NCBI GenBank assembly: GCA_027364815.1
Contig: DAHXOQ010000065.1
Location: 1 to 11,703, forward strand
Reading direction: 5' to 3'
Source: Acidobacteriaceae bacterium
Lineage (GTDB): Bacteria; Acidobacteriota; Terriglobia; Terriglobales; Acidobacteriaceae
DNA: 11,703 bases
Part shown: piece by piece, positions 1-6,104 of the stretch
How positions within the stretch are numbered: the first letter of the stretch is position 1
Layout of the letters: every line of letters begins with the position of its first letter
The notes under the pieces: generated by a model
Database searches by the model: none
The model's input: the letters and a program-made list of their open reading frames with translations, nothing else
Told to the model about the DNA's origin: nothing
Program-made: the position numbers and the translations under genes

Positions 1-1016
1 CGATGATTGACTATCTCCTCCTGCGTTCGCTTGAGCCTTGCAAAAAGGCCATCGCCGACGCCGGCATCAAGGCAGCGGACATCGACGAAGTCGTTCTCGT
101 CGGCGGCCAAACCCGCATGCCCAAAATTCAGGAGCTCGTCAAAGGCCTCTTCGGCAAGGAGCCGCATCGCGGCGTCAACCCCGACGAAGTCGTCGCCATC
201 GGTGCCGCAGTCCAGGCAGGCGTTCTCGCCGGTGAAGTCAAGGATCTCCTCCTCCTCGACGTCACACCGCTGACGCTTTCCATCGAGACACTCGGCGGCG
301 TTGCCACCGGAATGATTCCGCGCAACACCACCATCCCTACCAAGAAGACCGAGACCTTCTCAACTGCGGCCGACAATCAGACCGAAGTCGAAGTCCACGT
401 CCTCCAGGGCGAGCGTCCGATGGCCGCGCAGCACCGGACTCTTGGAAAATTCAAGCTCGCCGGAATTCCTCCAGCGCAGCGCGGAGTGCCGCAAATCGAA
501 GTTACTTTTGACATCGACGCCAACGGCATTCTCAACGTTCTCGCCAAGGACAAGGCCACCGGCAAGGAGCAGCAGATCCGCATCCAGGCCTCGAGCTCGG
601 GTTTGAGCAAGGATGAAGTTGAGCGCATGGCCAAGGAAGCCGAAGCACACAGCGACGAAGACAAGCAGAAGCGCGAAGAGATTGAAGCGCGCAACTCGCT
701 TGACTCGCTGGTCTACAACATCGAGAAGATGTTGAAAGACGGCGGCGAGAAAATCCAGGGTGCTGAAAAGGAAGAAGTCGAATCCGCACTTGCTGAGGCA
801 AAGAAAACTCTGGAAGGTTCGCCGTCTGCGGAGGACTTGAAGGCCGCCACCGAGAAGCTCACCCACGCCAGCCACAAGCTCGCCGAGGTCCTCTACAAAG
901 CCAACGCCGACACCGCATCCGCAGCGCCCGCCGAAGGCACCGTCGAGCCCCCCGCCGAAAAGAAGGACGAAGGCGTCATCGACGCCGAGTACGTCGACGT
1001 GGAAGACAAAAAGTAG
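1..1016 (+). CDS. dnaK: Chaperone DnaK (Hsp70), C-terminal part; 5' end outside window
   Basis: ATP-dependent cytosolic Hsp70 chaperone that binds exposed hydrophobic peptides together with DnaJ and GrpE. The reading frame is open from the window edge; the first ATG (3-5) is internal, because the visible part starts inside the ATPase domain just before the conserved DEVVLVGGQTRMP segment (about residues 28-40 of the visible part). The linker and start of the substrate-binding domain follow as DLLLLDVTPLTLSIETLGG, then the peptide-binding beta-sandwich ending near FDIDANGILNVLAKDK. After that come the helical lid and a charged, disordered tail ending in EGVIDAEYVDVEDKK, a typical DnaK ending. 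About 338 codons are visible, so roughly the first 300 residues are missing. A strong terminator follows 55 bp after the stop, so this is the end of its transcription unit. Identification is certain. Confidence 0.98.
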   Translation, partial: MIDYLLLRSLEPCKKAIADAGIKAADIDEVVLVGGQTRMPKIQELVKGLFGKEPHRGVNPDEVVAIGAAVQAGVLAGEVKDLLLLDVTPLTLSIETLGGVATGMIPRNTTIPTKKTETFSTAADNQTEVEVHVLQGERPMAAQHRTLGKFKLAGIPPAQRGVPQIEVTFDIDANGILNVLAKDKATGKEQQIRIQASSSGLSKDEVERMAKEAEAHSDEDKQKREEIEARNSLDSLVYNIEKMLKDGGEKIQGAEKEEVESALAEAKKTLEGSPSAEDLKAATEKLTHASHKLAEVLYKANADTASAAPAEGTVEPPAEKKDEGVIDAEYVDVEDKK

Positions 1017-1070
1017 GACTGGCCGTCCAGGCAGCCCCGCTCTTCGCGCGGAAATACAAATGCAAAAACC

Positions 1071-1110
1071 ATGGGGTGAGCGATTCAATCGCTCACCCCA
1101 TTACTTTTTA
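1071..1110 (+). terminator. Rho-independent terminator of dnaK
   Basis: Perfect 12-bp inverted repeat, TGGGGTGAGCGA (1072-1083) and TCGCTCACCCCA (1089-1100), with a 5-nt loop TTCAA. The stem extends by one A-T pair at 1071/1101. It is followed by TTACTTTTT. Placement 55 bp after the dnaK stop and the T-rich run on the plus strand support termination of dnaK transcription. Confidence 0.92.
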
Positions 1111-1129
1111 GTTAACATTGTGAATCCGG

Positions 1130-1187
1130 ACCGGTACTGGGACGTTTACGATTTTCGCGAAAAAATCTTCGATGCTAGAGTACCGGT
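1130..1187. repeat. 58-bp imperfect palindrome with nested arms
   Basis: Outer arms ACCGGTACT (1130-1138) and AGTACCGGT (1179-1187) are perfect 9-bp inverted repeats. Between them is a second symmetric core, GATTTTCGCGAAAAAATC (1151-1168). Outer and inner arms are separated by about the same distance (12 and 10 nt) on the two sides, so the whole unit is symmetric about CGCG. TTTT follows on the plus strand (1187-1190), so it could fold as a back-up terminator; alternatively it is a miniature repeat or a protein-binding site. Role unknown. Confidence 0.6.
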
Positions 1188-1306
1188 TTTAAAAACAAAT
1201 TAACGCAGAAAATTCGATACAAATAAACCTATTCTTAGTGCGAACAATAGCGCATGTTTACCACTGAATAAGCTTTCTTGAAAAAGCATAAAACAAGAAT
1301 TACCCA

Positions 1307-1436
1307 CTAGAGCCTGTTAGGGGCTTTCCCGTATGTCTATGATTTCAGGGCGCTTGCAAGTCAGATTGAGATTTTAAAAATCGACACAACCTGTTGATTC
1401 TGTTGAATTTTCCACAAAGTTAATAACAGGCTCTAG
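1307..1436. mobile_element. MITE-like element, 130 bp with perfect 13-bp terminal inverted repeats
   Basis: CTAGAGCCTGTTA (1307-1319) is repeated in perfect inverted orientation as TAACAGGCTCTAG (1424-1436). After a 4-nt mismatch block both ends continue with CTTT (inward reading), giving imperfect ends of about 21 bp. CTAG, or the TA within it, at both outer borders could be the duplicated target site, as expected for DDE transposases such as the IS5 group. No coding capacity is visible. The shape fits a non-autonomous miniature transposable element or the deleted remnant of an IS; the mobilising transposase is not in this window (the IS1595 transposase nearby belongs to another family). Confidence 0.6.
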
Positions 1437-1556
1437 AATCTGGGAGAGAACTAATGAATCAGATTTTTTGCTTGCTTCCGATTTATTTTAGTTGCAGGTG
1501 GAAACATTTTTGCTTAGACTTCGTTAATGCCTCCCCCTATCACTTGATGGAGTAGC

Positions 1557-3056
1557 ATGATGATGTTACGCGTATCAGTTATATTTGGCCTCTTGCTTGG
1601 AGCCATCTTAATGGCCGACGGCCAGCAATGGACTGCCCCAGGTCCACCAGAGCAAAGGTTTGCGCTTGTCATCGGCAATGCAGATTACAGATATACAAGA
1701 ACCTGGCCTAAACTGCCCGATGAGGTTACTCAACAAGCACAACAGATGGCAGCTACACTGCAAGTACTCGGTTTCAAGGTCTACAAGAACCAAGCGCTAC
1801 TGAATCAGAATCTTCCCGAGATGCGAGCCGCGCTCGATGCTTTCTTTGAGCAGAAGGAGATTCAGGATGGTGCCTTTTTTTGGGTATTCTATGCCGGTCA
1901 CGGTATCGAAGGATCGCTGATTCCGGTTGATGCTCAACCAGGAGCCAGCTATAGTGATTGCTGCCTTTCTTTAAAGGAGAAGATTCTTGACCCGCTTGAG
2001 GATTATCACCCCAAGGCAGCGGTAGTAGTCATCAATGCCTGCCGCGACAAAGTTGAGACCAATGATTACAGCAAACGTTCCTTTGATGAAATCCCTGAGC
2101 CAGGCAAAAATATTTATTTGGCATTTTCCACGCATTCAGGTAACCCTGCAGTTGCCCAAAGCGCATATGTTCCGGAGTTGCTGAGGTACATGACGATGAA
2201 GAAAGAGCAGTCAAGTGCTCACATAGAGACCGAAAGAGCCTCCGTCGCCGCCCTGACTAATTACATATCGATTCTGAAGGATCAGCAACGGCAAGCGATG
2301 AATGTGCAGGCCATCTTTAGTTTGTTGGATCAACAGGCACGTAGCGGCCAGCTTCCTTCCGATCCGATAACTTATGGAACAATTCCCGATTCCGCATACC
2401 TGATCCCGCCTGACGGGTCTGTGCAATATATCGACTTCCATGAGGCAGATAATGATGTGCCAGATTTCTATGTTTCCCCTGATCAACGAGACGAACCGGC
2501 GGCACCTTATCTCGATAAATATGGAATCTCTGTAGAAAAGGTCACTTCCGGAACGAACGTCGTGGTTACACGACCTAGTCTTCTCTATTCTGCATTTTCC
2601 GAGAGTGGCGCAGCGTTTGTAATGCTTCAGGAAGGAGACAATTGTAACGATGTTGAATCCGTAACTTATACACTCAAGTTTTCACCACCATTGAAGGAGT
2701 TTGCTTTTTCGCGGATTCGCTTAGTGGCGGAAAGCAAAAATGGAATCAGTCACCCGAAATGGGAGGCCCACGCGTATGATCCAAATGGTAAGGAGATTCA
2801 GCAGGAGAAGTTCATTGGTGAGGAATTGATTACGTATATCCCACCTGTGAACAAAGGCGCTGTCCCAGAATCGACTTTCCATATGCGCGGGCCCTACATC
2901 TCGAGCGTAACCTTTACTTCATCGAACCGTCGCAATTGTTGTCCGTTTGCTGCATTTTGTTCAGTACAGATCAGCAGAATGGGATTGGTGCGCGGACCCT
3001 CACTACTCATGAGCCCGGATGAGCAGAAGTTGCAGTCGGTTGCTTGGGAACAATAG
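1557..3056 (+). CDS. Exported caspase-like (C14 family) cysteine peptidase
   Basis: Predicted 499-residue secreted protein. Residues 1 to about 23 form a signal peptide (hydrophobic VSVIFGLLLGAILMA followed by DGQQ). Residues 34-210 match the caspase/metacaspase p20 fold: strand RFALVIGNADY, then the catalytic histidine in FYAGHG (His115) and the catalytic cysteine in INACRD (Cys162), so the His-Cys dyad is complete. Residues from about 290 onward form a beta-rich domain that I do not recognise; its closing pattern (ISSVTFTSSN, then CSVQISRMGL) resembles jelly-roll type binding domains. Three ATG codons stand in a row (1557, 1560, 1563); GGAG at 1549-1552 best fits the second or third. Neighbours give no operon: dnaK is terminated upstream and the next gene is convergent. 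A proteolytic role outside the cytoplasm is inferred; substrates are unknown. Confidence 0.85.
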   Translation: MMMLRVSVIFGLLLGAILMADGQQWTAPGPPEQRFALVIGNADYRYTRTWPKLPDEVTQQAQQMAATLQVLGFKVYKNQALLNQNLPEMRAALDAFFEQKEIQDGAFFWVFYAGHGIEGSLIPVDAQPGASYSDCCLSLKEKILDPLEDYHPKAAVVVINACRDKVETNDYSKRSFDEIPEPGKNIYLAFSTHSGNPAVAQSAYVPELLRYMTMKKEQSSAHIETERASVAALTNYISILKDQQRQAMNVQAIFSLLDQQARSGQLPSDPITYGTIPDSAYLIPPDGSVQYIDFHEADNDVPDFYVSPDQRDEPAAPYLDKYGISVEKVTSGTNVVVTRPSLLYSAFSESGAAFVMLQEGDNCNDVESVTYTLKFSPPLKEFAFSRIRLVAESKNGISHPKWEAHAYDPNGKEIQQEKFIGEELITYIPPVNKGAVPESTFHMRGPYISSVTFTSSNRRNCCPFAAFCSVQISRMGLVRGPSLLMSPDEQKLQSVAWEQ

Positions 3057-3639
3057 GGGCAGGCACGTCTGGCGACAGATCGCTGTTCATATCATGCCAC
3101 TCCTGCCATTTATAACTTTGCACCCTATCGATGCGATTCTGTTTTTCCGGATCACTGCCTGGTGGATGATGGATGAGTGTTAATATTGTCATCGCAATTT
3201 GTGCATAAGGGGGCAGTAGGGCACTGATGCCAGAACCCATATGTGTCTGAGTTGGTTGGCTCTGATTTGATTGGTCGGCAAGATGTGCATCCACGTAATC
3301 CTTAAATGCTTTCCCGGCTTCATAAGCATCATTTGCGTGTGCCAAACCTTTTTTCTCGTTTTTGCCACCTTCTTGTATACCGGTCACAATGTCGTCAATA
3401 AAATCGTTGTATTGCGCCTGGGCCTCGGAATACAACATCCAGGCTTTTCTTCTGATGGCATCATCTTTAATCGCCCTGGCCATGTGCACATACATCTTCG
3501 CGTGATCTCGTTGTAGAGAGAGATTGTGGATCGCATCATCCACTGACATTTCGGGTTTCTGTTCATGCTGAGCGTTAAGCTGCGAAGTGCAACCTATACA
3601 AGCTAGAGCGAGTATTGAGACTATTGCCATTCGGGACAT
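3007..3639 (-). CDS. Small probable lipoprotein, function unknown
   Basis: Not a recognised family. Although the frame is open to an ATG at 3696, the start at 3639 is preferred: GGAGG lies five bases upstream and the N-terminus then becomes a signal sequence, MSRMAIVSILALACIGC, with Cys17 (or Cys14) as possible lipidation site. The lipobox is not canonical because Leu is absent at -3. The mature part of about 193 residues is mainly helical and charged (residues 30-100), followed by a Q/N-rich stretch, a hydrophobic segment at about 138-156 (SALLPPYAQIAMTILTLI) that could insert in a membrane, and a proline-rich tail. Its last 50 bp overlap the 3' end of the convergent caspase-like gene, so transcription of the two genes interferes or is mutually exclusive unless coordinated. 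Length is 210 residues. Confidence 0.7.
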   Translation of the reverse strand: MSRMAIVSILALACIGCTSQLNAQHEQKPEMSVDDAIHNLSLQRDHAKMYVHMARAIKDDAIRRKAWMLYSEAQAQYNDFIDDIVTGIQEGGKNEKKGLAHANDAYEAGKAFKDYVDAHLADQSNQSQPTQTHMGSGISALLPPYAQIAMTILTLIHHPPGSDPEKQNRIDRVQSYKWQEWHDMNSDLSPDVPAPIVPKQPTATSAHPGS

Positions 3640-3705
3640 GAGAACCTCCATGGTTTTCTCACCAGCAGAATAATGACCGCGATAGGTCTTAGTCAATCAA
3701 AAATG

Positions 3706-3730
3706 CCGGGTGTTCCAGGTCTCGCTTTTG
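3706..3730. repeat. Dispersed palindromic element, left-half copy
   Basis: CCGGGTGTTCCAGGTCTCGCTTTTG, upstream of the lipoprotein gene. Its CCAGGTCTCGCTTTTG part is the left half of a hairpin whose right half (CGCTTTTGAGACCTGGGATTC) occurs at 7049-7069; a nearly complete copy occurs at 9969-10002. All three are intergenic. Confidence 0.5.
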
Positions 3731-3799
3731 GGCAACAACATACTTGCCTCATCATGACATAGATGGTTGCAGTGTCAAGTTGCTGGGACTTTTGTGCGT

Positions 3800-4153
3800 C
3801 TAATCAACGCCCAAGGCTCTCATATTCCGGTTCGCTGTTTCAAGCTCGTCCTTGCTCGATTGCAGATCGGCGAGTAGGTCTTCAATTCTTGCCTTATCGA
3901 AATGACACCACGGTAAACGCTCTAACGGTTGACCACGATCATTGACAACGAATATTTCCTCGTCATCGAACTTGAATACACGACTATCAGGATTATCGGC
4001 AAGTCGTCCAAGCTTTGTCCATGATGCAGCAAACTTCTTCATCTCATCCTCAAGCCGCGTAAGCCTCTCCCTAATGGCTTTGCGATTTTTGAGCATTCGC
4101 CAGTTTTTAGCTTCTTCTTGTTCCTCGGTCACGAAATATCTCCCTGTTGACAT
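3800..4153 (-). CDS. Short coiled-coil hypothetical protein
   Basis: No family recognised. The frame can be opened at a TTG at 4162, but the ATG at 4153 is more likely: AGAGGA lies about ten bases upstream, whereas the TTG would sit only two bases after it. This gives 117 residues. The N-terminal third is strongly charged and helical (EEQEEAKNWRMLKNRKAIRE onward), then come a short beta-like piece with VFKFDDEEIFVVNDRGQPLE and a second helical stretch from about residue 85, so a helix-strand-helix layout with coiled-coil potential. No signal peptide or membrane segment, so probably cytoplasmic. It lies downstream of and co-oriented with the transposase gene, 154 bp away, and may be passenger or flanking DNA. 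Confidence 0.6.
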   Translation of the reverse strand: MSTGRYFVTEEQEEAKNWRMLKNRKAIRERLTRLEDEMKKFAASWTKLGRLADNPDSRVFKFDDEEIFVVNDRGQPLERLPWCHFDKARIEDLLADLQSSKDELETANRNMRALGVD

Positions 4154-4200
4154 AGCACACAATTCCTCTTACTCTTGGATTGTGCCCAGAGTTTGACACT

Positions 4201-4230
4201 AGCCCGCCTGCCAGCGGGCTTTGTCGTGTT
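4201..4230 (+). terminator. Hairpin with T-rich tail, terminator-like, plus-strand direction
   Basis: Perfect 7-bp stem AGCCCGC (4201-4207) and GCGGGCT (4214-4220) with loop CTGCCA, followed by TTGTCGTGTTTGTT. The T-rich side is on the plus strand only, yet no plus-strand gene precedes it. It lies between two minus-strand genes. It may be the remains of a lost gene or end of an inserted segment. Confidence 0.45.
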
Positions 4231-4307
4231 TGTTGTTATCGTAGACTTGAATTTACTTTTTTCGCCACAAAAAAGCACATCATTTACGATTTCCGCGTCC
4301 CTGACGT

Positions 4308-5264
4308 TTAGAATTGCCTCGCCTCGGCTTTCCCCGTAAGTTGGGCATAGGTAACGCGCCGCCCAACTACCCTATACGCTACAAGAGCAAACCTGTCGGC
4401 ATCATTCAACGGATTGTCTATCGTTGCACGATTATTAAACCGAAAAGTCTGCTCATCCAAGTAGCGGAACAAATGGAACGGCTCAACGCTCACATAGGTT
4501 CCGTGAATACCGCGCTTCAACAGGCTCCAGAAGTTCTCAAGCCCGTTGGTGTGGATGCGGCCATCAACGTATTTAACGGCATGGTCTACGATTTGATGCA
4601 GGTAGTCAGGTGCAAGTCCGTTGTAGGAGTGCAATGAGTCCGTGTAGATCGCTGTACCAGCTTCCACATTCTTTCTGATTTCGCCCTGGAGTATGGGGCG
4701 GCTTAGGTTTGGAACCACTGTCGCCTTAATCCTTCCACCGCGCTCCAATACTCCCATCACTACGGCTTTTCCACGGTTTGGCTGGCCTTTGTAATTGGCT
4801 TCCCGCTTGCTCTTGTGCATGTTTCTGGCTTTACCGCCGATGAATGTCTCGTCGGCTTCTACCTCTCCACTCATCTTGCTGCCTGCTTGACCATCCTGCA
4901 TTGCAAGCCGTATCCGGTGCAGCATGAACCATGCGGTTTTCTGTGTCACACCCAAGGCGCGATGAATCTCCCAAGACGAAACTCCATTCTTGCAGTTGGC
5001 GACCATCCACATTGCTGTCATCCACTTGTCTAGCTTGATCGGAGAATCTTCAAAGATGGTTCCGACCTTTACTGAGAACTGGCATTTTGGGTGTCGGCTC
5101 TTGCACTGCCAGACGTGACGCTTTGCCACATAGGAAACATCGGTACGCCCACAAGTAGGGCATACGACTCCATCAGGCCAACGCATGGCCACAAGGTAGG
5201 CCACACAGTTGTCTTGGTTGGCGAAGTGAATAATCGCGTCGTGAAGTGTTTTTGGTTCCTGCAT
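4308..5264 (-). CDS. IS1595-family (ISXO2-like) DDE transposase
   Basis: Catalyses cut/copy-and-paste movement of an insertion sequence. A zinc ribbon is at residues 35-61 (CPTC at 35-38, then Cys54 and Cys61), preceded by the family-typical RWPDGVVCP. The ISXO2-like catalytic domain follows: first Asp in EADETFIGG (Asp138), second in YTDSLHSY (Asp209), and the third acidic residue in HTNGLENFW (Glu243, with Asn240 as an alternative ligand). Length 318 residues is normal for the family and the frame is intact. The ATG at 5264 lacks a good ribosome binding site and is inside a hairpin stem (5258-5280), consistent with low expression. I could not find convincing terminal inverted repeats at either side, so the borders of the element are undefined; the divergent gene at 5348 may travel with it. 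Confidence 0.93.
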   Translation of the reverse strand: MQEPKTLHDAIIHFANQDNCVAYLVAMRWPDGVVCPTCGRTDVSYVAKRHVWQCKSRHPKCQFSVKVGTIFEDSPIKLDKWMTAMWMVANCKNGVSSWEIHRALGVTQKTAWFMLHRIRLAMQDGQAGSKMSGEVEADETFIGGKARNMHKSKREANYKGQPNRGKAVVMGVLERGGRIKATVVPNLSRPILQGEIRKNVEAGTAIYTDSLHSYNGLAPDYLHQIVDHAVKYVDGRIHTNGLENFWSLLKRGIHGTYVSVEPFHLFRYLDEQTFRFNNRATIDNPLNDADRFALVAYRVVGRRVTYAQLTGKAEARQF

Positions 5265-5280
5265 ACTTCGATTATGCAGG
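5258..5280 (-). promoter_or_regulatory. Hairpin enclosing the transposase start codon
   Basis: CCTGCAT (5258-5264) and ATGCAGG (5274-5280) are a perfect 7-bp inverted repeat with a 9-nt loop. In the transposase mRNA the start ATG is the first part of the 3' arm of this stem, and the only Shine-Dalgarno-like bases (GAAG) are in the loop. The structure may hold down translation initiation; the effect is inferred. Confidence 0.45.
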
Positions 5281-5347
5281 GGAAATTCTTCAAGTCAATG
5301 GGGCAGTCTGCAACGGTAAAATTGCGGGATGAATTGAGGTTGGTATT

Positions 5348-5629
5348 ATGCAGCTTGAGCATTTCAAAGAGACACTGAGAAAACTTTGTACTGAAGTCGA
5401 GAATCTCACCATAGAGAACTTCGTGTATTACGACGCGATACTGGAGAGCAGATCTATCAATCTTCCTGCTTTGAAGGAGCGGGTAGCTCAGGCCCAACTT
5501 GATCCAAAGAGGCGGAAAGAGGTTCACCAGATGTATTCCGAGATGTGGAAAGCTGTTGATGGAACCGGGACTGACGCATTCTTTGAAGACCTATTAAAAA
5601 ACCTTCCGCCCAGCGGCAAGCCAAACTAG
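5348..5629 (+). CDS. Small cytoplasmic protein divergent from the transposase
   Basis: 93 residues, not assigned to a named family. The start is supported by TGAGGT seven bases before the ATG. The protein is soluble and almost wholly helical, with heptad-like patterns at residues 1-22 (MQLEHFKETLRKL) and about 40-67 (LKERVAQ, KRRKEVHQMYSEMWKAV), ending in a short proline-containing tail. It is transcribed away from the transposase gene with only 83 bp between the two start codons, so both promoters lie in that gap. It ends before its own terminator at 5719-5744. From memory, similar 90-residue proteins accompany IS1595 elements, which would make it a passenger; I cannot verify this here. Confidence 0.7.
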   Translation: MQLEHFKETLRKLCTEVENLTIENFVYYDAILESRSINLPALKERVAQAQLDPKRRKEVHQMYSEMWKAVDGTGTDAFFEDLLKNLPPSGKPN

Positions 5630-5670
5630 CGATTTCTTCTAATTCTTGATCTTTTTGAGTGGACACAAAT

Positions 5671-5701
5671 ACTCTCCTGCCCTAATATGGGCTTAGAGAG
5701 T
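5671..5701 (+). other. Imperfect hairpin in the 3' untranslated region of the 93-residue gene
   Basis: ACTCTC (5671-5676) pairs with GAGAGT (5696-5701), and internally GCCC (5679-5682) pairs with GGGC (5689-5692) around loop TAATAT. No T-run follows, so it is not the terminator itself (that is 18 bp further). It may stabilise the mRNA end or be part of an element border. Confidence 0.35.
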
Positions 5702-5718
5702 CGTATCTCAATGTAATC

Positions 5719-5753
5719 AGCCTTCGTCCTGGCAGACGAGGGCTTTTCTATTT
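5719..5753 (+). terminator. Rho-independent terminator after the 93-residue gene
   Basis: Stem AGCCTTCGTC (5719-5728) with GACGAGGGCT (5735-5744), ten pairs with one G-T wobble, loop CTGGCA, followed by TTTCTATTT. The T-rich side is on the plus strand only. It ends the transcript of the gene at 5348-5629 and separates it from the convergent three-gene unit. Confidence 0.85.
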
Positions 5754-5765
5754 GCTAAAAGGTTA

Positions 5766-5900
5766 CTACCAATCCAAGTGCCAATGCCATGTAATCCATG
5801 CGATCAGAACGCCACACAGGAAGGCGACGGCTATGAACAGGGAGAAAAATACTACAGCCCTGTGTCCAAACACTAGATTGATAAGCTGTTCCTTTCGCAT
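5766..5900 (-). CDS. 44-residue single-helix membrane protein
   Basis: Short gene found by translating the minus strand. The ATG at 5898-5900 is preceded by GGGAG at six bases, an excellent ribosome binding site, and the stop is TAG at 5766-5768. The product begins MRKEQLINLVFGHR, continues with one hydrophobic helix of about 20 residues (AVVFFSLFIAVAFLCGVLIA, residues 15-34) and ends in the aromatic tail WITWHWHLDW. Positive charge before the helix suggests the N-terminus is inside. It starts 15 bp after the stop of the 55-residue gene, so the two are surely co-transcribed. Function unknown; size and topology are like small inner-membrane partners or type I toxins, but no antisense RNA was identified. 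Confidence 0.75.
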   Translation of the reverse strand: MRKEQLINLVFGHRAVVFFSLFIAVAFLCGVLIAWITWHWHLDW

Positions 5901-5915
5901 GATCAACTCCCACCC

Positions 5916-6083
5916 CTACTTTTGCGTGACCTTTTCAGTCTTCGGGCCACTTCTTTTTGGGTTCTGCTTTGACTGTCTTTCGTACTCTTCAAGACGCTGA
6001 TCCATAACAGGCTTCGGGACTGACAAAACCTTCCCCACCAGTGCATTAAACCTCTCGAATTCAGGCGATGGCTTCACCTTCAC
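5916..6083 (-). CDS. 55-residue charged hypothetical protein (GTG start)
   Basis: Short gene found by translating the minus strand between the HEPN-like gene and the small membrane gene. The first possible start is GTG at 6083; a TAA stands two codons upstream, so the frame cannot begin earlier, and a second GTG at 6077 is the alternative. The product contains PSPEFERFNALVGKVLSVPK, then helical QRLEEYERQSKQ and a basic tail with NPKRSGPK. I recall many short uncharacterised proteins with the same SVPK, EY-KQ and NP-R-GPK pattern in environmental bacteria; no function is known to me. It starts 21 bp after the HEPN-like gene ends and stops 15 bp before the membrane protein begins. No ribosome binding site is visible, so translation may be coupled to the upstream gene. 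Confidence 0.7.
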   Translation of the reverse strand: MKVKPSPEFERFNALVGKVLSVPKPVMDQRLEEYERQSKQNPKRSGPKTEKVTQK

Positions 6084-6096
6084 GTATTAATAATAC
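6084..6096. promoter_or_regulatory. AT-rich palindrome directly before the GTG start
   Basis: GTATTAATAATAC is a perfect 6-bp inverted repeat around one central base. It occupies exactly the place where a ribosome binding site for the GTG at 6083 would be expected. It may be an operator or simply AT-rich spacer. Confidence 0.3.
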
Positions 6097-6104
6097 GCCA
6101 GTCA

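Larger units (their letters stand above)
1101..1556. other. Non-coding spacer between dnaK and the caspase-like gene
   Basis: AT-rich stretch without a credible gene on either strand. It contains two palindromic structures listed separately (1130-1187 and 1307-1436). The remainder, about 120 bp before the caspase-like gene, probably carries that gene's promoter, but I do not see a convincing -35/-10 pair. Confidence 0.6.

Noticed and set aside
360..1088. 242-codon open frame on the minus strand opposite dnaK
   Set aside because: Antisense shadow of the highly biased dnaK codons; low-complexity Gly/Val/Leu product and it runs through the dnaK terminator.
3640..3696. N-terminal extension of the lipoprotein (start at 3696)
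   Set aside because: It would place a charged stretch before the signal sequence, whereas GGAGG correctly precedes the ATG at 3639.
5069..5527. 152-codon minus-strand frame across the transposase start
   Set aside because: Overlaps both the transposase and the 93-residue gene out of frame; no ribosome binding site and no protein-like features.
5752..6000. 82-codon plus-strand frame
   Set aside because: Antisense to the two small minus-strand genes, which have better start signals and protein-like composition.
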